Below are positions 1 through 10,086 of a stretch of DNA of 64,000 bases, in pieces; within the stretch, counting starts at the first letter, position 1; each line of letters begins with the position of its first letter. The stretch is from Kitasatospora xanthocidica (GTDB taxonomy: Bacteria > Actinomycetota > Actinomycetes > Streptomycetales > Streptomycetaceae): positions 18,971 to 82,970 of the forward strand of contig NZ_BNBY01000005.1 in assembly GCF_014656195.1 (NCBI RefSeq), written 5' to 3'. Under the pieces are notes generated by a model. The model was not told the DNA's origin and did no database searches. It was given only the letters and a program-made list of their open reading frames with translations. The translations under genes and the position numbers were made by a program.

Positions 1-46
1 ACGCCCCGGCGCCCCCGCCGGCCGCCGATGCGCGAGGATGGGGGTC

Positions 47-2122
<2,076 letters not shown>

Positions 2123-2220
2123 GTAGCGAAGGCCAGGGAGCGGAAGCCGGGCGGAGGGACTGGGCAGCGGTGGCCGGATAACCGTTGGCGGGATCGGTCG
2201 GGTCAGGGTGAACATGGGCC

Positions 2221-3111
2221 ATGACCTGGACCTTCAGTACCTCCCTCGACGATTTCCGCGACTGCGCGGGCGCCTTCCTCGCGGCCCGGCCGGCCGAGAA
2301 CACCGTGCTGATCACCATCGCGCACCGGCTGGCCGAGTCCGGGCTGGACGTGTTCGGCGATCCGCCGGTCTTCGGCTGGTGGCGGGCCGGGGAGGGCGCT
2401 TCGGTCGAGGGCGGTCCGGTCGAGGACGGCCCGGTCGGGGGCGCCTTCCTGCAGACGCCGCCGTTCGACCCCCGGCTCTCCGCCATGCCGGAGACCGCCG
2501 CCGCCGAGCTGGCGGTCGCCCTGGCCGCGGCCGGCCCCGGGTTCACGACCGTGAACGGGATCGCCGGCGGCGCCGACGCCGTCCGGGCCTTCGCCACCGC
2601 GTGGACGGCGGCCACCGGCACCCGGCAGTCCGTCCGCTTCGACGAACGGCTCTACCGGCTCGGCCGGCTGACCGACCCGCCGCGCCCGGCCGCCGGCCGG
2701 CACCGGCTGGCCGGGCCGGCCGACCGCGAGCTGGCGATCCGCTGGTACGAGGCGTTCCTGGCCGAGGCCCGGGTCGAACTGCCGGACGTGCCCAGGGCGG
2801 TGGACGACAAGATCGCGGCCGGCGGCCTGCACCTCTGGGAGGCTGGGGGCGAGCCGGTCGCGCTGGCCGGCACCAGCCCGGTGCTCGCCGGGATGTCCCG
2901 GATCGGTCCGGTCTACACGCCGGCCGACCGGCGCGGCCACGGCTACGGCAGCGCCGTCACGGCGGCCGCCTCGGCCCATGTGCTGACCTGCGGCGCCGAC
3001 GAGGTGCTGCTCTACACGGACCTGGCCAACCCGACCAGCAACTCCATCTACCGGCAGATCGGGTACCTGCCGGTGGAGGACTGCCTGATCCTGGACTTCG
3101 ACGCTCCGTAG
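2221..3111 (+). CDS. GNAT family N-acetyltransferase
   Basis: 296 residues. The C-terminal half (about 155-290) is a GNAT domain: the acetyl-CoA pyrophosphate loop reads RRGHGYGSAV near residue 240 and is followed by the family's TDLANPTSNSIYRQIGY stretch, which carries the asparagine and tyrosine of the active site. The N-terminal half is the divergent domain seen in long actinobacterial GNATs with a tandem GNAT-like architecture. It starts 98 nt after the DUF255 gene on the same strand and could be cotranscribed with it. The acyl acceptor cannot be read from the sequence. Confidence 0.9.
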   Translation: MTWTFSTSLDDFRDCAGAFLAARPAENTVLITIAHRLAESGLDVFGDPPVFGWWRAGEGASVEGGPVEDGPVGGAFLQTPPFDPRLSAMPETAAAELAVALAAAGPGFTTVNGIAGGADAVRAFATAWTAATGTRQSVRFDERLYRLGRLTDPPRPAAGRHRLAGPADRELAIRWYEAFLAEARVELPDVPRAVDDKIAAGGLHLWEAGGEPVALAGTSPVLAGMSRIGPVYTPADRRGHGYGSAVTAAASAHVLTCGADEVLLYTDLANPTSNSIYRQIGYLPVEDCLILDFDAP

Positions 3112-3147
3112 CGGGACCCGGGACCCGAGGCCCCACCCCGGTCCCGC
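3111..3147. terminator. Possible hairpin between convergent genes
   Basis: GCGGGACC (3111-3118) can pair with GGTCCCGC (3140-3147) across a 21-nt loop, between the ends of the acetyltransferase gene and the convergent regulator gene. No T-run follows. Confidence 0.4.
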
Positions 3148-3165
3148 GCCCGACCCCGGGGCCCG

Positions 3166-4098
3166 TCACTCCCAGTCCCAGCGGATCCCCAGGAGGCACG
3201 GCCGCAGCGCGGTGGCGACCAGGTGCACGCAGCGGTGGCCGTCGAGGGTCAGCTCCTCGGTCTCGTACGGGTCCCCGCCCGGCGCGTGCAGGGCGAAGCG
3301 GTGGCAGCGCACCGGGAGGGCGTCGGGGTGGAAGGTGACCTGGAGGACGTACTGGCCGGCGCCGGAGTTGAAGCCGCGGACGTACTCGCAGCTCGGGTCC
3401 GGGGAGGGCGCGTCGTCGAAGCCGTAGCCGAGCAGGTGGGTGTCGCCGGCGCGCAGCCGGCGGTCGAGGAGGAGTTCGGCGGCGAGCAGGTGGTGGGTCC
3501 GGTCGCGGCGGATGCGGCCGGGGCGGCAGTTCTCCTCGGCCCGGACGCCGACCCGCGTGATGTCGCTGCCCGGGTCGCCCTGGTAGAGCGCGAGGTAGCG
3601 GTCGATGCCGTCGCGGTGGGCGCGCAGCGCGTGCTGGGAGTCGCGGCTCGCCTGCTGGCGGTCGGGGCCGATCCGGATGCGCTCGATGTGGGTGACGGTG
3701 TGCAGGCCGCTGTCACGGGGCCCGGAGAGCGCGGTGAGCAGGTCGTCGACGGCGGCGGCGGGGGAGATGAGGTCGCGGTACGGCCGCACCGGCGGGCCGG
3801 TCGGGGCGGTGCCGACGGCCTTGCGCGGGCCGAGCAGCCGGGTGAGGGAGTGTTCGGGCAGGTCGAGGACGTCCTCCAGGGCGGTCACGGCGCGCAGTGA
3901 CTCGGGGCGTTCGGGGCGGCGACGGCCCTGCTGCCAGTAACTGAGGCTGGTGAGGCCGACGTTGACGCCGCGCAGCGCGAGGTGGCGGCGGATCCGGTGC
4001 AGTGCGAGGCCCCGGGTGGCGATGGCGGTGCGCAGGGCGTGGTGGAACGGGCCGGTGCGCAGGGCGGCGGCGAGCTCGGCTGGGTCGCTCCGGTGGAT
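3166..4098 (-). CDS. HTH-type transcriptional regulator, apparent ATC start
   Basis: The reading frame is open up to 4149. The part after the first GTG (3888) gives 240 residues, but the frame upstream clearly belongs to the protein: it encodes a helix-turn-helix region (RTAIATRGLALHRIRRHLAL then VNVGLTSLSYWQQGRRRPER) of the kind seen in Streptomyces XRE-like regulators. The only good Shine-Dalgarno, AGGAGG (minus strand of 4104-4109), is 5 nt before an ATC codon at 4098-4096, where ATG would be expected; no ATG, GTG or TTG lies between it and 3888. The full product would be about 310 residues: HTH at 10-70, then a C-terminal sensor-like region of unknown fold. It is divergent from the secreted protease gene and probably controls it. 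Alternatives are a rare AUC start, a base error, or a gene crippled by mutation. Confidence 0.75.
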   Translation of the reverse strand: MHRSDPAELAAALRTGPFHHALRTAIATRGLALHRIRRHLALRGVNVGLTSLSYWQQGRRRPERPESLRAVTALEDVLDLPEHSLTRLLGPRKAVGTAPTGPPVRPYRDLISPAAAVDDLLTALSGPRDSGLHTVTHIERIRIGPDRQQASRDSQHALRAHRDGIDRYLALYQGDPGSDITRVGVRAEENCRPGRIRRDRTHHLLAAELLLDRRLRAGDTHLLGYGFDDAPSPDPSCEYVRGFNSGAGQYVLQVTFHPDALPVRCHRFALHAPGGDPYETEELTLDGHRCVHLVATALRPCLLGIRWDWE

Positions 4099-4138
4099 GG
4101 CGGCCTCCTGAGGGGCGCGGGCGGACCGGCTTTTGACC

Positions 4139-4150
4139 GTGAATATTCAC
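4139..4150. promoter_or_regulatory. Perfect 12-bp palindrome after a -35 box
   Basis: GTGAATATTCAC is a perfect palindrome with an AT-only core in GC-rich DNA. On the + strand it directly follows TTGACC (4133-4138), a good -35 element, so it would lie in the promoter spacer of the protease gene or overlap the regulator promoter. It is a likely operator. The core TGAATATTCA recurs at 43144-43153. Confidence 0.6.
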
Positions 4151-4237
4151 ACCGGCACGGCGGTTTGTCACCGGTCCGGGCCCGTCGCGCGGGGGTTTCC
4201 CGGACGGTGTTCACACCTGCGCCCGGGCGTTCACACC
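4146..4237 (+). promoter_or_regulatory. Three TTCACACC direct repeats
   Basis: The octamer TTCACACC occurs at 4146-4153, 4210-4217 and 4230-4237, in one orientation, in the intergenic region between the HTH regulator and the protease gene. The offsets are 64 and 20 bp, close to whole helical turns (about 6 and 2), so the copies sit on nearly the same DNA face. They are candidate binding sites for the neighbouring regulator. Confidence 0.5.
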
Positions 4238-4358
4238 GCGACCGGGGCCCCGCCGGACCCCGTTGACCGCCTCCGGGAGGCGGCGCGATGCTCAGGGCGC
4301 GATCCGGACCGCACCCCCACAGCACCTCAGCTCCGTTCGCGCAAGGAGGCATCCCCAC

Positions 4359-5051
4359 ATGCCAGTTCCACGGATACGGCTGCGCCGTGCCGTCTCACTG
4401 CTCGCCCTCGGCGTCCTGGGCCCCGCGCTCACCGCCGCGGTGGCCGCGCCGGCGGTGGCCGCCCCCACGGCCACCACCGTCACCACCACCCTCACCGCCA
4501 CCCAGGAGGGGGTGGCGCCGCACCAGGTCCGCCAGGCCGCCGCGCCCGGCAGCACGGCCGATCTGGCCGGCACGTACAAGAAGCTCAACATCACCATGCA
4601 GCAGCAACAGCAGACCAACTGGTGCTGGGCGGCGAGCGGGAACACCATCGCCACCTGGTTCGGCTACAACTACAGCCAGAACCAGTTCTGCAACGCCGCG
4701 TTCGGCCGCGCCGCCAACTCCAGCTGCCCCAACAGCCAGGCCACGCTGGCCGATGTGCAGAACGGCCTGAACCGGTTCGGCATCAGCCCGGGCTCGTACG
4801 TCACCGGCTACCTGCGCTACAGCACGGTGCAGGCCGAGGTGGACGCCGACCGGCCGGTCGAGACCCGCATCCAGTGGAGCTCGGGCGGCGGGCACATGCA
4901 CGTCCTGTACGGCTACGACACCGGGAACAACTGGGTCTACTGGGGCGACCCGTGGCCGTCCAACTACCGCTACAACTGGGCGGACTACTGGTACTACGTG
5001 AACAACGACACGTTCTCGTGGACCCACTCCCTGTACCGGATCGGCGCGTGA
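4359..5051 (+). CDS. Secreted papain-like cysteine protease (C39-like/AvrRpt2-type)
   Basis: 230 residues. It starts with a Sec-type signal peptide (RIRLRR, then a hydrophobic stretch to about residue 36). The catalytic cysteine is C89 in NWCWAASGN, preceded by a glutamine run (Q81-Q85) that can supply the oxyanion glutamine; the histidine is H179 in GGGHMHVLYGYD and the acid is probably D197 in YWGDPW. This layout fits the papain-like/peptidase C39-like group. AAGGAGG at 4343-4349 is 9 nt from the ATG, which decides the start over an upstream in-frame GTG-type start. The anchored-protein gene begins 8 nt after the stop, so the two form an operon. The natural substrate is unknown; an extracellular role is clear. 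Confidence 0.9.
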   Translation: MPVPRIRLRRAVSLLALGVLGPALTAAVAAPAVAAPTATTVTTTLTATQEGVAPHQVRQAAAPGSTADLAGTYKKLNITMQQQQQTNWCWAASGNTIATWFGYNYSQNQFCNAAFGRAANSSCPNSQATLADVQNGLNRFGISPGSYVTGYLRYSTVQAEVDADRPVETRIQWSSGGGHMHVLYGYDTGNNWVYWGDPWPSNYRYNWADYWYYVNNDTFSWTHSLYRIGA

Positions 5052-5059
5052 GGACGACC

Positions 5060-5971
5060 ATGACCGAGAGCCGAATCCTCCGTCGGGCCGCCGCCGGCGC
5101 CCTGCTCACCGCCGGCCTCGCGCTGGCGCTCGCCCCGGCCGCGCACGCCGCCGGGCCGGCCCCGACTGCCGGGGCCCCCGCCCCGCTGCCCGCCGCCGAA
5201 CTGGCCGGGGCCCGGGGCGCGGTCCAGGACCCGGCCGTCCTGGACAAGGTCGGCCACTTCTTCGCCCGCAAGGGCGTCCCGCCGACCCGGCAGCTGACCA
5301 TCGGCGCCGCCGAGGAGGCGCGGGCGGCGAGCGAGTCCGCGCCGAGGCTGGCCGGCGACACCGTGCCGGTGTACCTCCTGGACGCCGGCTTCGTGGCCGG
5401 CACCCCGGGCGCACCGGTGGCGAAGGCCGAGTTCACCGCCAGCAAGGTGGTCGCGGCGGACGGGCAGACCGCCTCGGTCTGGACGGTCCGGCAGGGCGAC
5501 GCCTGGCGGGTCGTGAACATCGCCTCGGGCGGTGACGAGAGCGACTACGCGGCGAAGGCGGCGAGCGGCGGCGGTGGCACCGCCTTCCGCGAGCCGCAGG
5601 TCAACGCCTGGTACGTGCTGCGCGACGGCCGGGTGCTGCCGCTGGACGACGAGGCCCGGCGCTCGGTGGGCGCGGGCGGGGTGTCGCTGGCCGCGTACCA
5701 GCAGCTGGTGCACCAGCGGTACGGGGACAAGCTGCCCGGCTCGGCCTACGACCGGGCGGGCAAGGGCGGCGGCTACCAGGCGGACGCCGCGGACAGCGCG
5801 GACGCTGCGGGCTCCGCGGACGTCGCCGCGGCACCGGTGGCCGCGCCCGAGCCCGCGGCGGGAGGTGGTCCGGTGCTGCCGGCCGTGACGGCGGCCGCGG
5901 CCCTGGGCGCCACCGCGCTGGTGGGCGCGGGCGCCGTCCTGCGGCGGAGGACGGGCGCCCGCCGCGGGTGA
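5060..5971 (+). CDS. Secreted, membrane-anchored protein encoded with the protease
   Basis: 303 residues. There is an N-terminal signal peptide (RRAAAGALLTAGLALALAPAAHA), a soluble region of about 215 residues with no family I recognise, a low-complexity Ala/Asp stretch (about 240-265), then a C-terminal hydrophobic helix and a basic tail (RRRTGARRG). The tail resembles a wall-anchored protein but has no LPxTG or LAxTG sorting motif, so simple membrane anchoring is more likely. It starts 8 nt after the protease stop. It could be the substrate, an inhibitor or a surface tether for that protease; none of these is shown by the sequence. Confidence 0.85.
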   Translation: MTESRILRRAAAGALLTAGLALALAPAAHAAGPAPTAGAPAPLPAAELAGARGAVQDPAVLDKVGHFFARKGVPPTRQLTIGAAEEARAASESAPRLAGDTVPVYLLDAGFVAGTPGAPVAKAEFTASKVVAADGQTASVWTVRQGDAWRVVNIASGGDESDYAAKAASGGGGTAFREPQVNAWYVLRDGRVLPLDDEARRSVGAGGVSLAAYQQLVHQRYGDKLPGSAYDRAGKGGGYQADAADSADAAGSADVAAAPVAAPEPAAGGGPVLPAVTAAAALGATALVGAGAVLRRRTGARRG

Positions 5972-5977
5972 GGGGGG

Positions 5978-6010
5978 AGCGGGGCCCGGCCGAGCGGACC
6001 GGGCCCCGCT
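5978..6010. terminator. Bidirectional terminator hairpin
   Basis: AGCGGGGCCCGG (5978-5989) pairs perfectly with CCGGGCCCCGCT (5999-6010). It separates the anchored-protein gene from the convergent TetR gene. Short 18-bp repeats (CAGGGGCCACACCCGGA type) follow at 6058-6092. Confidence 0.75.
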
Positions 6011-6103
6011 GCTCTCCCCTGTGCCGCGCTGCTCTCCCCTCTATAGGGGTCACGTCTACAGGGGCCACACCCGGAGCAGGGGCCACACCCGGACGTACCG
6101 GGG

Positions 6104-6760
6104 TCAGACCCCGGCGAAGCCGCTCCCCAGCACCGCGAAGGTGTGGTCGACCAGGTCCGCGATGTCCTCCCGGCCGTCGCTCGCGGCCCACCGCAGGAGG
6201 GCCTCGGTGGTGGCGGCCGCGACGGCGGCGGCGGTGAGGCGCATCTCGAAGGTGGGCTCCTCGACGCCGGCCCGCCGGGTGAGCACGGTGAGGAACAGCT
6301 GCTGCGGGTTGTTGCTGCTGCGGTAGACCCCGGCGCGCAGCGCGGGGACCTCCGTGACCAGCCGCATCCGGGTGAACAGCTCCTCGCGCTCGTGCTCGAG
6401 CAGCTGGTGGATCAGGTCACCCATGGCCTTCCGGCAGGAGGTGAGGAAGGGCTCCCCGGCGGGCCGTGCCAGCAGGGCGGTGATGATCGCCGGGTCGTAC
6501 TCGTCGGAGAGGACCAGGTCCTCCTTGGTGGCGAAGTACCGGAAGAAGGTGGACGGCGAGACCTCGGCGGCGGCGGCGATCTGCTCCACCGTGGTGTTCT
6601 CGTAGCCCTGTTCGTCGATCAGCCGGTACGCCTCGCGGCGGATGGTCTGGCGGGTCTTCAGCTTCTTGCGCTCGCGCAGCGACAGCGGCGCCTCCAGTAT
6701 CGCCTGGACCGGGTTGGTCGGGGCGTCCGGAGGGGCCGCGGTCGGTCGCTGGGGCGTCAT
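6104..6760 (-). CDS. TetR family regulator
   Basis: 218 residues. The N-terminal HTH is TTVEQIAAAAEVSPSTFFRYFATKEDL (read as TTVEQIAAAAEVSP and STFFRYFATKEDL), preceded by the KTRQTIRREAYRLIDEQGY helix of the TetR DNA-binding domain; the C-terminal ligand domain is of the MftR/AcrR-like type. GGAGG sits just upstream of the ATG. The gene lies 8 nt downstream of the exporter gene on the same strand, so the two are cotranscribed and the regulator probably represses the pair in response to an exported compound. Ligand unknown. Confidence 0.93.
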   Translation of the reverse strand: MTPQRPTAAPPDAPTNPVQAILEAPLSLRERKKLKTRQTIRREAYRLIDEQGYENTTVEQIAAAAEVSPSTFFRYFATKEDLVLSDEYDPAIITALLARPAGEPFLTSCRKAMGDLIHQLLEHEREELFTRMRLVTEVPALRAGVYRSSNNPQQLFLTVLTRRAGVEEPTFEMRLTAAAVAAATTEALLRWAASDGREDIADLVDHTFAVLGSGFAGV

Positions 6761-6768
6761 GCCTCCGA

Positions 6769-8358
6769 TTATCCGTGATCTCCGGCGGCGGTAGGGGGAT
6801 CCGAGTGGGCGGGGCCGCCGCGACCGCGGGCGGCGGTGGCGCCGTCCCCGGGCATGCGGGCCGCGACCAGCACCGCCGAGACCACCGCGACCAGCCCGGA
6901 GACCAGCAGCACCACCCCCATGCCGTGCACGTACGCCGCGTGGGCGGAGGCGCCGAGCGCCGGCCCGCCCCCGGCCCGGGCGATCGCGTCGGCGGCGACC
7001 ACCGACTCCCCGGCCTGGTGCGCGGCCTCGGCGGGCAGCCCGCCGGTGTCCAGCGCACCCCGGTAGACCCCGGACAGCAGACTGCCGAAGACGGCGATGC
7101 CGAGTGCGCCGCCGACCTGCCGCAGGGTCTGCAGCAGTCCGGAGCCGACCCCGGCCCGGGCGGCCGGCAGTGTGGCCAGGGCGGAGGCCTGGGCGGTGAT
7201 CAGCGACAGGCCCATGCCGATCCCGAGCACGCTGAGCCAGAGCGCGGCCCGCCCGTAGCCGTCGTGGGCGCCGGTCCGGCTGCCGAACAGCAGGGCGGCG
7301 GCGAGCACGGCCAGGCCGAGGACGATCACCGTACGGGCGCCGAGCCGGTCGACCAGCGGGTCGGTGAGCTTGGCGGCCGCGATCAGTCCGAGCATCATCG
7401 GCATCAGCCGCAGCCCGCTGCCGAGGGCGTCGGTGCCGAGCACGCTCTGGAAGTAGAGCGGGAGCACGAAGAAGGCGCCGAACAGGACGAAGGAGATCAG
7501 CGTCGCCGCGCCGGAGGACCAGCGGAAGGTCCGGTCGGCGAGCAGGGTGAGGTCGAGCATCGGTTCCCGCCGGCGGCGGCTGCGCAGTACCAGGACGGTG
7601 AGGGCGAGCACCGAGCCGGCCAGGGTGGCGGGCACCAGCGGGTCGGTCCAGCCGCGTTCGGAGCCCTCGATGATGCCGTAGGTGAGTGCGCCGAGGCCGG
7701 TGGCGGAGAGCACGGTGGCGATCAGGTCGATCCGGGGCGCGGTGGGGTTGCGGCTCTCGGGCAGCAGCAGCACGCAGGCGACGATGCCGATCGCGGTCAG
7801 CGGGACGTTGATCGCGAAGACCGAGCCCCACCAGAAGTGCTGCAGCAGGAAGCCGCCGATCAGCGGGCCGAGCGGGGCCCCGGCGGCGAGCGCGGCGGCC
7901 AGGACCGAGGTGGCCCGGCGCTGTTCGGCGGGCGGGAAGAGGCCGGGGATCACCGCCAGGGACATCGGCATGACCAGCGCGCCGGCCAGGCCCATCCCGG
8001 CGCGGGCGGCGATCAGGGTGGCGGGGGAGTGGGTGAGCATGCCGACGACGGAGGCCAGGGCGAACAGCGCGAGCCCGGCGGTGAGCGTGCGGCGGCGGCC
8101 GAAGCGGTCGCCGAGCAGTCCGGCCGGGAGCATCGCGGCGGCGAAGACCACGGTGTAGGCGTCGACGATCCACTGCTGCTGGCCGGTGGTGGCCCGCAGC
8201 TGCGAGGCGAGTGTGGGCAGGGCGACGTTGAGGATCGTCATGTCGAAGCTGATCACCAGGACGCTCAGGGCGACGGCGATCAGGGCGAGCCGGCGGCGTG
8301 GGTCGGGTGCGGCGACGGCCGTGGTGTCGGTGACGGTGGCGGGCGGTGCGGCGGGCAC
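6769..8358 (-). CDS. MFS multidrug exporter, DHA2 family (14 TM)
   Basis: 529 residues with about 14 hydrophobic segments. The family's motif A loop GLLGDRFGRRRTLTAG follows TM2, and LNVALPTLA with DMTILN in TM1 is typical of EmrB/QacA proton-drug antiporters. The start is GTG at 8358, placed by GGAGG five nt upstream (minus strand). It lies in the inner membrane and is expected to export toxic or self-made compounds by proton antiport. It is the first gene of an operon with the TetR gene behind it. The substrate cannot be predicted. Confidence 0.93.
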   Translation of the reverse strand: MPAAPPATVTDTTAVAAPDPRRRLALIAVALSVLVISFDMTILNVALPTLASQLRATTGQQQWIVDAYTVVFAAAMLPAGLLGDRFGRRRTLTAGLALFALASVVGMLTHSPATLIAARAGMGLAGALVMPMSLAVIPGLFPPAEQRRATSVLAAALAAGAPLGPLIGGFLLQHFWWGSVFAINVPLTAIGIVACVLLLPESRNPTAPRIDLIATVLSATGLGALTYGIIEGSERGWTDPLVPATLAGSVLALTVLVLRSRRRREPMLDLTLLADRTFRWSSGAATLISFVLFGAFFVLPLYFQSVLGTDALGSGLRLMPMMLGLIAAAKLTDPLVDRLGARTVIVLGLAVLAAALLFGSRTGAHDGYGRAALWLSVLGIGMGLSLITAQASALATLPAARAGVGSGLLQTLRQVGGALGIAVFGSLLSGVYRGALDTGGLPAEAAHQAGESVVAADAIARAGGGPALGASAHAAYVHGMGVVLLVSGLVAVVSAVLVAARMPGDGATAARGRGGPAHSDPPTAAGDHG

Positions 8359-8669
8359 GGTGGCCTCCAGGGCGCTTCTGTGGAAGTTCCTCTCAAATGA
8401 CAGTAACTCTCAAAAGATGGCGACAGTCAACATGATGAGTGCGGTCGTCACCCCGTCACGCTCCGTGGTGTGTCCTGGAAGTGCTGCTTCAGCACAAGGA
8501 ATTGACGCAACGTTGATCTGTCGTTCGCCCCCCGAGGGCGGTTCGGAGTGACTGACGGTAGATACGATGTGGCAATCGGTCAGTGCTGGCCGACGCGTGC
8601 CGAGAGCGGAGAAGGGGTGGGGCGGCAGGAGCCGACCACGAGCCCGGCACCGGGGAAAGGGGAGCCGAA
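8359..8669. other. Intergenic region between exporter operon and small membrane protein
   Basis: It holds the divergent promoters. The exporter side carries the repeats listed separately. The stretch 8430-8669 shows no convincing gene on either strand and no clear -35/-10 pair; the membrane-protein gene has an AAAGGGGAG ribosome site at 8656-8664. Confidence 0.6.
8390..8427. promoter_or_regulatory. Repeated operator-like motifs before the exporter
   Basis: CTCTCAAA occurs at 8390-8397 and 8407-8414, and GACAGT at 8399-8404 and 8422-8427, interleaved and in the same orientation, 32-69 bp upstream of the exporter start. This AT-richer patch is the likely promoter and TetR operator of the exporter operon. 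Confidence 0.45.
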
Positions 8670-9386
8670 GTGGCCGACACGGACGACAGGCGGGCGAGCG
8701 CCCAGGTGTGGGGCGCGGCGGCGGTGGTGGCCTCCGCGCTGGCCGTGGTCGCGGCCTATCTGATCAACGGCGCCCTGCTGGTCCTGGGGGTCGCCGGGGT
8801 CGAGACCGTGCTGCTCATGGTCTACGTCGGCCGCCGCTGGCGGGCCCTGCGCGGCCGGCCGGCCCCGGTCCGGCACCGTCCGCGCCGCGGCGTCCCGGAC
8901 GCCGCGCACTGCGAGCGCTGCCGCCGGGCCCGCGAGGCGCTGGACGCCCGGCAGGCCCGCGGCGGCTCCGCCTCCGTGGTGCGGCCGGCGCCGGCGGCGC
9001 TGCCCACGCCGTCGTCGCCCGCGGAACACGCGGCGCGGGCGGCGCGGGCCGAGCACCAGGGGCGTCGGGAGCACGAGGCCTACGACCGGTACGACGCGTA
9101 CGAGGAGCGCGGGAGGCGCGCCGGGCACCGGGTCCACGAGGGGCACGGCGGGAGCGAGTCGCCCGAGGCGCTCGAGTCGCCCGAGGTGCCGGAAGGGCAC
9201 CAGGACGCCGCCCCGCATTCGGAGCCGGGCGCGGCCGACCACGCTCCGTACGCGCGCCGCCCGCAGATCCGGGCCCCGTACGAGCGGCCCTGGACGGCGG
9301 AACGGGCGGCCGCCCGGTCCGTGGACCGTGCGACCGCCCGTCGTGGAGCGCCGGGTTCAGCCGGCCGTGCTGTACGCCACCAGTGA
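8670..9386 (+). CDS. Small membrane protein with charged cytoplasmic tail
   Basis: 238 residues from a GTG at 8670, placed by AAAGGGGAG 5 nt upstream. Two hydrophobic helices (about 12-33 and 37-55) lead into YVGRRWRALRGR; the rest is a long hydrophilic, Arg/Glu/His/Ala-rich tail of low complexity with a CERCRR pair near residue 78. I do not recognise the family and no enzymatic motif is visible. Its 3' end overlaps the convergent hemolysin III gene by 30 bp, so the real C-terminus may be shorter in function or the overlap is genuine antisense. Confidence 0.7.
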   Translation: MADTDDRRASAQVWGAAAVVASALAVVAAYLINGALLVLGVAGVETVLLMVYVGRRWRALRGRPAPVRHRPRRGVPDAAHCERCRRAREALDARQARGGSASVVRPAPAALPTPSSPAEHAARAARAEHQGRREHEAYDRYDAYEERGRRAGHRVHEGHGGSESPEALESPEVPEGHQDAAPHSEPGAADHAPYARRPQIRAPYERPWTAERAAARSVDRATARRGAPGSAGRAVRHQ

Positions 9387-10058
9387 GACGCCGACGTACT
9401 GCACGATGAACGCCCCGAGGGTGAAGGCGTGGAACACCTCGTGGAAGCCGAACCAGCGCGGTGACGGATCGGGCCGCTTGAGCCCGTACACCACGCCGCC
9501 GATGCTGTAGAGCACTCCGCCGACGATCATCAGCACCAGTACGGCGACCCCGCCGGCGTGCAGGAAGTCCGGCAGGAAGAACGCGGCGGCCCAGCCCAGC
9601 GCGATGTACACCGGGGTGTACAGCCAGCGCGGCGCGCCGACCCAGAACACCCGGAACGCGATCCCGGCGAGCGCGCCGCCCCAGGCCACCCAGAGCAGCA
9701 GCTGCTGGCTCGCGCCCTTGAGCAGCAGGATCGTGAACGGCGTGTAGGTGCCCGCGATGATCAGGAAGATGTTCGCGTGGTCCAGCCGGCGCAGCACGGC
9801 GTCGCCGCGCGGGCCCCAGTCGAAGCGGTGGTACACCGCGCTGACCCCGAACAGCAGCCAGGCGGTGGCCGAGTAGATCGCGCACGCGATCTTGGCGGGT
9901 GTGGAGTCGGCCAGGCAGATCAGCACGATCCCGGCGGCCACCGTGGCCGGGAACATCCCGGCATGCAGCCAGCCGCGCCACTTCGGCTTGCTCTCCCTGT
10001 GCTCGGCAGGGCCCTCCGCGAGGCTCTCGGCGAGAGCGGCAGCAGTCATGGGCAGCAT
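9357..10058 (-). CDS. Hemolysin III / TrhA family membrane protein
   Basis: 233 residues (230 if the second ATG at 10049 is used) with seven hydrophobic helices. It has the family's conserved histidines in SAVYHRFDWGP and in FGFHEVFHAFT near the C-terminus, which in the related PAQR receptors form a metal site. E. coli TrhA (YqfA) of this family affects membrane energetics; true haemolysis is doubtful. Neither start has a clear Shine-Dalgarno. A strong inverted repeat lies at 10069-10086, only 11-20 bp upstream, suggesting a very short leader and tight repression. Confidence 0.9.
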   Translation of the reverse strand: MLPMTAAALAESLAEGPAEHRESKPKWRGWLHAGMFPATVAAGIVLICLADSTPAKIACAIYSATAWLLFGVSAVYHRFDWGPRGDAVLRRLDHANIFLIIAGTYTPFTILLLKGASQQLLLWVAWGGALAGIAFRVFWVGAPRWLYTPVYIALGWAAAFFLPDFLHAGGVAVLVLMIVGGVLYSIGGVVYGLKRPDPSPRWFGFHEVFHAFTLGAFIVQYVGVSLVAYSTAG

Positions 10059-10068
10059 GCTACCGGCT

Positions 10069-10086
10069 ACCTACGCATCCGTAGGT
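10069..10086. promoter_or_regulatory. Inverted repeat ACCTACG-CATC-CGTAGGT
   Basis: A perfect 7-4-7 inverted repeat directly upstream of the hemolysin III gene, with a further CGTAGG half-site at 10095-10100. The size and position suit a dimeric repressor, e.g. of the TetR class, acting on that gene. Confidence 0.55.

Noticed and set aside
3885..4358. Long minus-strand reading frame opposite the protease promoter.
   Set aside because: It is out of frame with the HTH gene, gives Pro/Arg/Ser-rich low-complexity protein, and overlaps the better-supported regulator.
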